The translations under genes were made by a program, and so were the position numbers. A model generated the notes under the pieces. That model was not told the origin of the DNA, searched no databases, and saw only the letters and a list, made by a program, of their open reading frames with translations. Shown one piece after another: positions 1-7,696 of a stretch of DNA of 64,000 nucleotides (position 1 is the stretch's first letter; every line of letters begins with the position of its first letter). The stretch comes from Candidatus Schekmanbacteria bacterium. Lineage in GTDB: Bacteria; CSSED10-310; JACPHN01. Location: assembly GCA_016188575.1 (NCBI GenBank), contig JACPHN010000068.1:62001-126000 (forward strand), written 5' to 3'.

Positions 1-2
1 GA

Positions 3-2969
3 AAGATCGGCGACGCCTACGAGGTATACGTCAACGGTGCCCGCCTCGGCATCGCCGGGGCCTTTCCCCCGGCGCCGCGACAGGAATGGGACCGCCAGCG
101 GATTTTCCCGCTACCGGCGGCGCTGGTGGGCTCTGCACAGAGCGTCCTGGTCAGTCTCAGGGTCTGGAGCGAGCCGTGGCAACGGGCCAGCAAGGCAGGT
201 CCGTGGGGTGGCGTCTTCCTGCTCGGCCCCGCAGACCTGCTGCGCGAGCACCTCCTGCTCATGGAGCTCCCGGACCTCTTCCTGGCGACATTCTACATCC
301 TCGTGGGCGTCTACCACCTGCAGTTGTTTCGCCGCCGCCGAGAGCTGCGGGAATATCTGTGGTTTGCTCTCTTTGCCATGAATGTCGCGGCCTACGACTT
401 TTTGCAGACGCAGTGGCGGTTCCGCGTGACCGAAGACTTTGCGCTGCTGAAGGAAGCCGAGTTCGTGATCTGGTTCATCCTGCCGGCGACTGCCATCCAG
501 GGCATCTGGACGCTCATCGGGCGCCCCGCCGGCCGCCTGATGCGCGGCTATCAGGCCACGTTTGCGGTGCTGGCGATCCTGGGCGTGCTCATTCCGGGGC
601 TGGCGCTCAACGTGCGCCTGGTGAACGTGTGGGAAATCGTGGTGTTGCCCTGGCTGCTCTCGCTTCCCGTGATCGTCGGCGCTGCCGTGCTCCGGGGGAA
701 CCGCGAGGCCAGGACGATCGGCATCGGGCTGATGTTGCTGGTGCTGGCGGCGCTGAACGACCTGGCGCGCGATCAGGGGGTGGTCAACACGCCGCGGCTG
801 CTGCTTGCGGGTTTCGCGGCGCTCGTCTTCTCCATGGCCATCTCGCTCGCCAATCGCTTTGACCGGGTGCATGACGAGGCCAATGCCTTGCGCGCGGATC
901 TGGAGCTGCGGGTGGCGGCACGGACGCGGGATCTTGCGGAAGCGAATGAGCGGCTGCGCCAGCTCGATGAAGAGAAGAGCCGGTTCTTTGCCAACGTATC
1001 GCACGAGCTGCGCACGCCGCTGACGCTGCTGCTCGGCCCTCTCGGACAGGTCCTCGACGACGCGGCGCTGCCGGCGGCCTGCCAGCAGGCGCTGGAGATC
1101 GCGGCACGCAACGGCCGGCGACTGTTGCGGCAGGTGAACCTGCTGCTCGACTTCGCACGCCTCGAAGCAAGACGCGTGGAGCTGTCGCGAACGTGCCTGC
1201 GAGTCGCAGAGCTCGTGCGCGGCGTACTTCCTGAAGTAATCGCCGCAGCGAGCGCCAAGGGAGTCAGTCTGAGCGCCGAGGGCCTGGAAAGCGGCGACCC
1301 CGGCCACCTGTCGGTCGAAGTGGACGTCCCACGCATGGAGCAGGTGCTGCTCAATTTGCTCGGTAATGCGCTCAAGTTCACGCCGCGCGGCGGCGAGATC
1401 CGGGTCCGGCTGGAAAGCAGCGGCGGCGAGGTGCGGATTTGCGTCCGCGATACCGGCGTCGGCATTCCCGCCGAGGAGCTGCCACAGATCTTCTCGCCAT
1501 TTCGCCGGGCGCCGGCCGCAGGACGCAGCGAAGGCGCGGGTGTGCGGTATCGCCGGGAGCAACCGGGAACGGGCCTCGGGCTGGCGCTGGCGCGGGAAAT
1601 CGTGGCGCTGCACGGAGGTCGCATCGAGGTGGACAGCGTCCCGGGCAAGGGCTCGGAGTTCCGCGTCGTCTTGGCGGTGCGCGATGGCAGCCCCGGGACC
1701 AGCGGTGGGGCTTCCGAAGTCGCGATGGAGCGTGCGGCGAGGACGGAGCTCGCCGACGTGGAGCTCGCGTGCGAGACCGGTTGGTCACCGCCGGACCAGA
1801 CGGCGGCGGGTGCAGCCAGCTCCCGGGTGCTTATCGTTGAGGACAACGCCGACTTGCGCCGGTTCCTCGCGGACCTTCTCGGCGGCGCGTATCGCCTGTC
1901 GTTCGGGGCGGACGGCGAGGAAGGGGTCGCGCTCGCCCGCAGGGAGCGGCCCGACCTCATCGTGTCGGATGTCATGATGCCCAAGATGAGCGGCCTGGAG
2001 CTGGTGCACGCGCTCAAGACCGACGCGAGCATGCGGCACATTCCCATTCTGCTGCTGACGGCTCGCGCGGGCGCCAAGGGGGCGGCGCAGGCGCTGGAGC
2101 ACGGTGCGGATGACTATCTTGGCAAGCCGTTCGATGCCGACGAGCTGCGCGCGCGCGTCCGCGCCTTGCTGCGGATGACGGAGCTGGAGCGTGAGCTGGC
2201 GCAAGCCAAGGCTCACCTGGAGCAGAAATTTGACGAGAAAATGGCCGAGCTGATGCTGGCGGTCACGGTTCAGCAGGCCCTGCTGCCGCCGCAGCCGCCG
2301 GCCGTCCGGGGACTCGAGGTGGCGGGCCATTGCGTGATGGCTGGAGAGCTCGGAGGGGATTACTACGACTGGCTGACTGTGGAGCAAGGTGCTGCGCCCG
2401 CGCTTGCCTTCGCCATCGGCGACGCCACCGGCCACGGCGTCGGCGCCGCGCTGGTCATGGCCATGGCCAAGGCGGCGCTGCACGCCGAGCTCGAGCTGAC
2501 GATGGATCCCGCACAGGTGCTTGCCGCCGTGGGCCGTGTCCTGTTTGCGGCGTGCCGCGGAGAGCGCATGATGACCATGCTCTTTGGTGTCGTCAGCGGC
2601 GAATCGGGGGAGCTGTGCATCGCCAACGCCGGGCATCCGTTTGCCCTGTGCCGGTCCCAGGCGACGGGAGGCTCGACTTTCCTGCGCGCCGGCGGACCGC
2701 CGCTCGGCTTTGGCACGGGGTCGCGATACCAGGCCGTCAGCCACCGCTTGCAGGCGGGAGACTGCCTGGTTCTTTGTAGTGACGGCGTTCTCGAGGCACG
2801 CAGCGCCGGCGGCGAGGCGTACGGCAAGCGGCGGCTGAAAGCCCAGGTGAGCGCGCACGGAAGCCTGCCGCCCGCACAGCTCGTACACGCGCTCATCGAC
2901 GATGTGCAGCGATTTCGCGCGGCCCCTGAGGACGATCTCACCATCCTCGCGCTGCGCGCCAGCCCCTGA
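3..2969 (+). CDS. Hybrid sensor histidine kinase with C-terminal SpoIIE phosphatase (5' end outside window)
   Basis: The frame is open from base 3, so the gene begins upstream of the window. The first visible residues (DAYEVYVNGARLG) look like the edge of an extracellular beta-sandwich sensor. Seven or eight hydrophobic helices follow (about 255-860, 7TMR-DISM-like), then a coiled coil. HisKA has its phospho-acceptor His in NVSHELRTPL (codon at 1002). HATPase boxes are NLLGNALKFTPRGG, DTGVGIP and GTGLGLALA. The receiver domain has Asp in IVSDVMMP (codon at 1968) and Lys in GKPF. The C-terminal PP2C/SpoIIE domain carries GGDYYDW and GDATGHG, the metal-binding Asp motifs. Proteins of this type sense an external signal at the inner membrane and usually dephosphorylate an anti-anti-sigma factor. 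That output is inferred, because no STAS or anti-sigma partner is in the window. Confidence 0.93.
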   Translation, partial: KIGDAYEVYVNGARLGIAGAFPPAPRQEWDRQRIFPLPAALVGSAQSVLVSLRVWSEPWQRASKAGPWGGVFLLGPADLLREHLLLMELPDLFLATFYILVGVYHLQLFRRRRELREYLWFALFAMNVAAYDFLQTQWRFRVTEDFALLKEAEFVIWFILPATAIQGIWTLIGRPAGRLMRGYQATFAVLAILGVLIPGLALNVRLVNVWEIVVLPWLLSLPVIVGAAVLRGNREARTIGIGLMLLVLAALNDLARDQGVVNTPRLLLAGFAALVFSMAISLANRFDRVHDEANALRADLELRVAARTRDLAEANERLRQLDEEKSRFFANVSHELRTPLTLLLGPLGQVLDDAALPAACQQALEIAARNGRRLLRQVNLLLDFARLEARRVELSRTCLRVAELVRGVLPEVIAAASAKGVSLSAEGLESGDPGHLSVEVDVPRMEQVLLNLLGNALKFTPRGGEIRVRLESSGGEVRICVRDTGVGIPAEELPQIFSPFRRAPAAGRSEGAGVRYRREQPGTGLGLALAREIVALHGGRIEVDSVPGKGSEFRVVLAVRDGSPGTSGGASEVAMERAARTELADVELACETGWSPPDQTAAGAASSRVLIVEDNADLRRFLADLLGGAYRLSFGADGEEGVALARRERPDLIVSDVMMPKMSGLELVHALKTDASMRHIPILLLTARAGAKGAAQALEHGADDYLGKPFDADELRARVRALLRMTELERELAQAKAHLEQKFDEKMAELMLAVTVQQALLPPQPPAVRGLEVAGHCVMAGELGGDYYDWLTVEQGAAPALAFAIGDATGHGVGAALVMAMAKAALHAELELTMDPAQVLAAVGRVLFAACRGERMMTMLFGVVSGESGELCIANAGHPFALCRSQATGGSTFLRAGGPPLGFGTGSRYQAVSHRLQAGDCLVLCSDGVLEARSAGGEAYGKRRLKAQVSAHGSLPPAQLVHALIDDVQRFRAAPEDDLTILALRASP

Positions 2970-3277
2970 GCGGCGCGCCCGTTATCCACCGCCAGATTGG
3001 TCAAGGACGCGGTGCCCCCTGCGAAACCCCGGCGTTGCCGCCTGAAGGGATCCCGCCGGCATGGCGATAATGACGCCATGGCGCGCGACAATGTGCAGCG
3101 CGCGTCGACGCGAGGGCGGTAAATAGGGTAATCGCCGCGAGCCTGCCGGACTCGCCCGCGGTGCCGGGCAGTGCTATCATTCTTGGCGTGAGCTTCCTGT
3201 CGGCCGCCACGCGGGAATCGTCCGGCATCTACTCTGCGAGTCACGCCCGCAATCCGTTCGCTTCAAGAGGGAAGAGT
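2970..3277. other. Intergenic stretch, 308 bp
   Basis: No gene is supported here. It starts with ATCCACCGCC, which resembles the end of the dispersed repeat seen at 8357 and elsewhere, but no second end was found. The promoter of the following secreted-protein gene must lie here; I could not place it with confidence. Confidence 0.4.
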
Positions 3278-4684
3278 ATGGAGCACGCTTCATCCGCGCC
3301 ACGCGTCGCAACAGGGTTGATCGTCCTGGGGGTGCTCGCGGCCAGCCTTACCTCGTCCGCCCGCGCGGCGGAGAATCTGGTGTTCTGGGTCGACGGGCAG
3401 GCGCTGGAACAGGGAAACCATCAGTATGCGCCGGATGCGGACCTGGTCATTCATGTCAACCTGAGCGGCGGAAACGCGGTGGCCATGGCGACGATCGAGG
3501 TCTGGCTCGACCAGGACGGTGATTTCCAGCAAAGCGACGGTGACCTGCTGATCAAGCGGCGGTCGGTACCCGACGGGTCGCCGATGGTGGATACGGATGG
3601 CAGCCAGGATGGCCACATCGCCTTCGGCCATCTGCGCTGGGTGGGAGCCGCAGGCTCCACGCTCGTGGTGATCGCGAAGGATAGCGTCTCGGCGGTGAGC
3701 GGCTACCTGACTATCGCAGCACCCGCCCAGCCCATGGGCTTGTCGTTCTCCGGTGTGGCACGGTTTGGCGGCGCGGTTTCGGAAGACGCCGTCGTCCTTG
3801 CCCGACCCGGCCAGTCCGACCCTTCGGAGCGCTTCGCATCTCTGGCGCTGAGCGACGGAGCGGGAAATTACACGGCGGCCATCCCCGACCGGTTTCAGGG
3901 GATGCTATTTGAGGTCTGCGTCGACAGCGCCGCTGGGTTTCTGCGCACCTGTGCTTCGCTCAACGCCACGACCCAGCACACCGGCGTAGACCTCGACCTC
4001 GCCGCGGCGGTGGGCGAGGTCACGGGCGCGATTACCATGGAAGGCGGTGCCGCGGTTCCCGACGGCATCAAGCTTCAGGCGCATAACATCAGCGACTGGC
4101 AGCAGCTCGGCTGGGCGGAGACCGGCGCATACCGGATACAGACCGCGGTCGATACGTACACAGTGTCGGTCGAGCTGCTCTCGATCTTCCCCGTCCTTCT
4201 GACGCCGGCCGACAAGACCGTGGAGGTCGGGGGCGCCGGCCGCGCCACAGCGGATTTCACGCTCTACCCGGCCAACACGTACATTTCCGGGCAGGTGCTG
4301 ATCCGCGACTCCGAAAGCGCGCCCTATGGGGGCGCCGAGGGCATCCTGGTGCAGGTATCCAATTCGGTGGTGGGCTGGGGAATGGGGAGATCTTCCGCCG
4401 CGGGCGAGCCGGCCGGCTTCTTTGTCGCCCCGGCGAGCTCTTCACCCGCCATCGGCGTGGAGGGGTACCAGGCGACGGTGCTGGGAAGCAGCATTCCGTT
4501 CGGCTACGTGGTGGAGGAAGCTCCGTATCAGAACGTGCAACCGGGTGCTTCCGACGTCGTCTTTCATCTGACACCGGCGGCGGCGGTACCGGTGTTCGAC
4601 GGTAGCGCTGTCGCGCTGTTGCTCGGTGCCGTTCTGCTCGCGTGCGCCGCCGGCGCGGCGAAGGCGGCGCGAAGGCGATGGTGA
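3278..4684 (+). CDS. Secreted protein with C-terminal membrane anchor/sorting-type tail
   Basis: A 468-residue protein of unknown function. The start at 3278 is preferred to earlier in-frame ones because GAGGGAAGAGT precedes it and it gives a clean signal peptide (hydrophobic LIVLGVLAASL, then SARAAE). The body is beta-rich. Residues about 150-400 resemble repeated carboxypeptidase-regulatory-like or bacterial Ig-like modules (FSGVARFGGAV; GEVTGAITMEGG; YISGQVLIRDSE). The C-terminus is VPVFDG, a hydrophobic helix, then a basic tail RRRW, the layout of CTERM-type sorting signals. It stands alone on the plus strand. The location (exported, probably surface-held) is well supported. The role is unknown. 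Confidence 0.8.
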   Translation: MEHASSAPRVATGLIVLGVLAASLTSSARAAENLVFWVDGQALEQGNHQYAPDADLVIHVNLSGGNAVAMATIEVWLDQDGDFQQSDGDLLIKRRSVPDGSPMVDTDGSQDGHIAFGHLRWVGAAGSTLVVIAKDSVSAVSGYLTIAAPAQPMGLSFSGVARFGGAVSEDAVVLARPGQSDPSERFASLALSDGAGNYTAAIPDRFQGMLFEVCVDSAAGFLRTCASLNATTQHTGVDLDLAAAVGEVTGAITMEGGAAVPDGIKLQAHNISDWQQLGWAETGAYRIQTAVDTYTVSVELLSIFPVLLTPADKTVEVGGAGRATADFTLYPANTYISGQVLIRDSESAPYGGAEGILVQVSNSVVGWGMGRSSAAGEPAGFFVAPASSSPAIGVEGYQATVLGSSIPFGYVVEEAPYQNVQPGASDVVFHLTPAAAVPVFDGSAVALLLGAVLLACAAGAAKAARRRW

Positions 4685-4778
4685 GGGCGGCGGGTCGGGG
4701 CGCGTCTGGACTTGACCGGAAGTCCGTCGGGAGAATCGGCGCGTGCCTGGGTGAAAGCAGCATGGCGCGCGCAACATC

Positions 4779-5020
4779 TGCGCCGCCAACGAGTGAAAGC
4801 ACGGCGTGACGTTTCGCGAGGCGGCGACCACTTTGCGCGATCCGCTGTCGACCTCCTTCCGTCCCAGACCGAGATCATTCCCAGGACGGGCAACGATACC
4901 TTACGATCGGACGATCGGCAGACGGCCGGCTTCAGGTCGTCTCACACACTGAGAGCGACGAGGAGATTCTAGTCATCAGCGCACGTCGCGCAACGAAAGC
5001 GGAGCGCCGATCCTATGAAC
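4779..5020 (+). pseudogene. BrnT-like toxin relic
   Basis: Too broken for an intact ORF, but two adjacent frames together read as BrnT, the RNase-fold toxin of type II BrnT/BrnA systems. Frame A (from 4779) gives AANE-stop-KHGVTFREAATTLRDPL, with TGA at 4794 where the family usually has Arg. After a one-base shift near 4865, frame B gives DRDHSQDGQRYLTIG and then EEILVISARRATKAERRSYE, the diagnostic C-terminal motif. The N-terminal start is not recognisable and no BrnA antitoxin follows. The 209-bp inverted-repeat element at 5050 begins about 30 bp after the relic. The family match is from memory of BrnT sequences. Confidence 0.7.
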
Positions 5021-5049
5021 CGGATTCCGTACTCGCTTGGGCAATACTT

Positions 5050-5258
5050 GGCGTCGGCGGAATGTCCGGTTTCGTCCATTACACTTCTTCCCGTCGCAGG
5101 CTTCGGTGAGGAAGGGCGCGATTCATCGCGCCCCAATGCCGGGCCGGGGATCATCGGGCCGAGAATGACCCGCCCGAATTACCGGCCGCGACGACCGGGC
5201 GCCATGAATCGCGCCCCTGCGTGGCGGCCTCAGGTGTAAAGCACATTCGGCCGACGCC
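5050..5258. mobile_element. Inverted-repeat element A, copy 1 (MITE-like)
   Basis: A 209-bp element with terminal inverted repeats: the left end is GGCGTCGGCGGAATGTCC, and the right end reversed is GGCGTCGGCCGAATGTGC, each followed inward by TTACAC or TTTACAC. It is flanked by CAATACTT (5042-5049) and CAATATTT (5259-5266), an 8-bp target duplication with one mismatch. The interior is palindromic (the two halves contain ATTCATCGCGCCC and ATGAATCGCGCCC) and has no ORF. Copy 2 is at 31663-31812. Confidence 0.8.
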
Positions 5259-5270
5259 CAATATTTTACC

Positions 5271-5774
5271 ATGCGTGGCGCGGTGCACCGAGCGGGAACC
5301 GACTGGAGGGTTCCGGGGCCACCTGCGGCGATGTCGGGACCCGCCCGCGGCGACGCGTTCCATGCCGAGGCACGGCTGCGTCACTTCAGTCGGCGAACGG
5401 AGGCTTGCAATCGCGGTTGGGTGCGCCGCTTCCACGTGGCAAACTGCTGGCGACATCCGGCCGAACTGGGAGGCGCGGAGGCCGTCGAGTTTCGCTCCGA
5501 CCTCGCGACGCGGGGAGCGGTGAGCGCCTCAATGCAGAACCAAGCGCTGGCGGCGATCCTGTTCCTTTACCGCTCCTTGCTTGAGCACCACCTGCCCTGG
5601 CTCGACGAGATCGTTCGGGCGAAGCGCCCCCACTGTGTGCCGGAGGTGCTCACGCGGCGGGAGGTTCAGGAGCTGCTCGGCCACAAGGACGCATTCACCA
5701 CGATGATCTACAGATGTATGCTCAATCGGCGGCCGCTCGGGGTGCGGAGCCCGGTGGATCGGCTTCTCGGTTGA
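5271..5774 (+). pseudogene. Integron integrase (IntI) pseudogene, core deleted
   Basis: An uninterrupted 167-codon frame whose second half reads as an integron tyrosine recombinase. Residues about 46-125 match the N-terminal SAM-like domain (HFSRRTEACNRGWVRRF, RHPAELGG, VSASMQNQALAAILFLYR, LPWLDEIVRAKRP, VPEVLTRREVQ). The protein then jumps directly to the C-terminal ELLGHKDAFTTMIY and NRRPLGVRSPVDRLLG. About 130-150 residues that normally lie between are missing, including the first catalytic Arg and the HxLRH motif. Only the LGH histidine and the MIY tyrosine remain. The junction falls at a shared 'VQ', as expected of an in-frame deletion. The product cannot be catalytic. It points the same way as the cassettes that follow. 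Confidence 0.85.
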
Positions 5775-5992
5775 AGGGCGGCGGGATGGATTGCCGGCCG
5801 CTGGCCACCGCGCTATGCTGACCTGAGTATGATGGACAGGACAGCCGGCGCCAGGGGGCAGGAACCCCGCTGGAGTCCCCCATGGAAGTCCGCGCCCTCG
5901 GAAAAGCCTTGCTACGCTGACCCGTCGAACATACGGATTCCGCACAACGCAGGTCCGTCGAATTGGCGTTCTACGGATAGGGGTGGCTCAGC

Positions 5993-6973
5993 GTGACTAA
6001 ACGAATGCGGTCGATAGGATCGCTCCGGCGTGAGCTCGTCAAGAAGTCTCGAGAGGCTGCGCTGACTGCTATTCGCGTCTTCAACGATCCGCAGGTGTCG
6101 TTCAAGTCGGAAACCTTCATCGTCTTGATGATGATTGCATGGACCTATCTGCTTCACGCCTACTACAGGGCCAAGAAGGTCGAGTACCGGTACTTCAAGC
6201 AGGGGACCAAGCGTCGTACCTTCGAGCGGACGAAGCATGGCGCCTTCAAGTACTGGGAACTCGAGCACTGCCTGAATGAGCCTCGTTCACCGCTCGACCG
6301 AGACGCGACCAATAATCTGCGGTTCTTGATCGGCCTCCGACACGAGATCGAACATCAGATGACGCGCTCGCTTGATGCCTTTCTCAGCGGCAGGTACCAA
6401 GCGTGTGCACTGAACTATAACGAGTACCTGAAAAAGCTCTTCGGCAAGCGCCTTGGCATCGACCAGCAGCTTTCTTACTCAATACAGTTCATGGAACTGT
6501 CCGAAGAACAGGTGGCCGGCCCGAAGCCTGAGGCAAGTATCCCAGAACGGCTTCGCGCATTCGTCGCGGAGTTCGATGGAGCACTTACTCACGGCGAGTA
6601 CAACAGCCCGAAGTACTCCTTCCGCTTGATCTTCAAGCGAAAGCTCGTGAATCGCCCTGGCCAAGCCGATCGAGTTGTGGAGTTCATCGACCCCAACTCG
6701 GAGCTCGCGAAGGCCATCGACAAGGAATACTGGGTCAAGAAGGAGGTCGAACGGCCAAAGTTCCGCCCGACGGATGTGGTGAATGCGGTCAAAGCAGCGG
6801 GCTTTTCCAAGTTCCGAGTCACCCCCGAGCATTCCAGAATGTGGAATCAGAAAGATGCCAAGAGTCCCGGGAGGGGATATGGTGTCGAGGTACAGGGTGC
6901 GTGGTATTGGTACCAATCCTGGGTGGATCGGTGTATTGACCTTTGTGAGGTGGCAGGTGATCGGTATCGTTGA
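5993..6973 (+). CDS. DUF3644-family protein, integron cassette gene
   Basis: A 326-residue cytosolic protein beginning with GTG (5993) after AGGGGTGGCTCA; an ATG five codons in is an alternative start. The first 160 residues match the DUF3644 family as I remember it (SREAALTAIRVFNDP; FKSETFIVLMMIAWTYLLHA; LRHEIEHQM). RHEIEH (residues 116-121) is an R-x4-H motif like that of HEPN ribonucleases, so an RNA-targeting or defence role is possible but inferred. The gene lies directly upstream of an attC-like site and has lower G+C than its surroundings, as expected of a captured cassette. Function is not established. Confidence 0.75.
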   Translation: MTKRMRSIGSLRRELVKKSREAALTAIRVFNDPQVSFKSETFIVLMMIAWTYLLHAYYRAKKVEYRYFKQGTKRRTFERTKHGAFKYWELEHCLNEPRSPLDRDATNNLRFLIGLRHEIEHQMTRSLDAFLSGRYQACALNYNEYLKKLFGKRLGIDQQLSYSIQFMELSEEQVAGPKPEASIPERLRAFVAEFDGALTHGEYNSPKYSFRLIFKRKLVNRPGQADRVVEFIDPNSELAKAIDKEYWVKKEVERPKFRPTDVVNAVKAAGFSKFRVTPEHSRMWNQKDAKSPGRGYGVEVQGAWYWYQSWVDRCIDLCEVAGDRYR

Positions 6974-6978
6974 GGACC

Positions 6979-7038
6979 GCATAACAACAGCATGTAGCGG
7001 CCGGCGTTGCGCGCCGCCGCTGATGCTGAGCGTTGGGC
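6979..7038 (+). repeat. attC-like recombination site 1
   Basis: A 60-bp imperfect palindrome. It opens with GCATAAC (R''-like core), closes with GTTGGGC (R' core, matching GTTRRRY), and has L''/L' arms CAGCAT..AGCGG and CCGCTGATGCTG around GGCGTTGCGCGCCGCC. It starts 5 bp after the stop of the DUF3644 gene. The same layout and length recur at 7531-7590. Confidence 0.8.
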
Positions 7039-7171
7039 GGATAAAGGCAGCTCGGTGGCTTCTCTGATGCCGACCGACCTTCCGAGGCTTCGCGTCGGAA
7101 GATCGGTGAGCACGCGGATGGGTTGATGGCGGACCCCAAACCGGAGAGAATGTCCCCCAAAGGAGTTTCTG

Positions 7172-7549
7172 ATGAACTGGCGCGAGCACATCGCAGTGGA
7201 CCCGAGCGTCTGCCATGGAAAGCCGTGCGTGGCCGGAACACGGGTCATGGTGTCGGTGATCCTGGACAATCTCGGCGTCGGCCAGTCCGTCGATGACATC
7301 CTCGCAGCCTACCCGACGGTGACGGCTGAGGCCGTTCGGGCAACGTTGGCCTATGCGAAGGTCGACGAGCACCTACCCGTTCAATGCGTCGGCCAGCTCC
7401 GCGCGGCAGGCCATGACGCGCTGGCAGTGCAGGACCAGGGACTCACCGGTGCAGCAGATCCACGGATCGCCGAGGTCTGCGCGGCGGAGCGACGTGTGCT
7501 TTTCACACGATCCGTGAGTAGCGACGTGCTGGCGAACAACGGCATGTAG
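7172..7549 (+). CDS. DUF433-DUF5615 fusion, truncated (toxin-antitoxin derived cassette gene)
   Basis: A 125-residue protein; the start at 7172 follows AAAGGAGTTTCTG. Residues 1-62 are a DUF433 antitoxin-like domain (HIAVDPSVCHGKPCVAGTRV; SVDDILAAYPTVT). From residue 63 it continues as a DUF5615 PIN-like toxin (VDEHLPVQCVGQLRAAGHDA; GAADPRIAEVCAAERRVLFT). Normally these are two adjacent genes. Here the end of the antitoxin and the first few residues of the toxin are missing, which joins them in frame. The toxin stops after about 50 of roughly 110 residues, just before its usual acidic LDLDF segment, and the last residues (LANNGM) are encoded by the attC site. It is probably inactive as a nuclease. 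Family names are from memory. Confidence 0.75.
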   Translation: MNWREHIAVDPSVCHGKPCVAGTRVMVSVILDNLGVGQSVDDILAAYPTVTAEAVRATLAYAKVDEHLPVQCVGQLRAAGHDALAVQDQGLTGAADPRIAEVCAAERRVLFTRSVSSDVLANNGM

Positions 7550-7590
7550 CCGACGGCGCTGCGCTGCGCCGCTGATGCCGAGCGTCAGCC
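7531..7590 (+). repeat. attC-like recombination site 2
   Basis: Also exactly 60 bp, with the same arms as site 1 (GGCATGTAGCCG and GCCGCTGATGCC around GGCGCTGCGCTGCGCC). The left core is GGCGAAC and the right core is GTCAGCC, which departs from GTTRRRY and is probably a weak site. The upstream gene's TAG stop (7547-7549) lies inside it, as is common for integron cassettes. Confidence 0.75.
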
Positions 7591-7594
7591 TTGC

Positions 7595-7627
7595 TTGACA
7601 GTCGGCGCGCCCAGTGCTTACTGTCAA
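7595..7627 (+). promoter_or_regulatory. Candidate promoter with overlapping operator palindrome
   Basis: TTGACA (7595-7600) and TACTGT (7619-7624), 18 bp apart, fit a sigma70-type promoter for the peroxiredoxin gene. The perfect inverted repeat TTGACAGT...ACTGTCAA (arms 7595-7602 and 7620-7627) spans both boxes, so a repressor bound there would block transcription. A second perfect 9-bp repeat, ATCGCCAGC...GCTGGCGAT (7629-7659), follows in the leader. No regulator gene is adjacent. The assignment is inferred. Confidence 0.5.
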
Positions 7628-7696
7628 GATCGCCAGCCGCGATTCTCGCCGCTGGCGATGCTCTGAGGGAGCAGTCCCACTTATCGGAGAGCGATC

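Noticed and set aside
111-1613. Long antisense reading frame (500 codons) opposite the histidine kinase
   Set aside because: High-G+C shadow frame. The plus-strand frame has complete kinase, receiver and phosphatase motifs; the antisense protein has none.
5775-5992. attI or a further attC site before the first cassette
   Set aside because: GCGTTCTAC near 5967 has the G-TT but not the RRRY part, and no paired left core or palindrome was seen.
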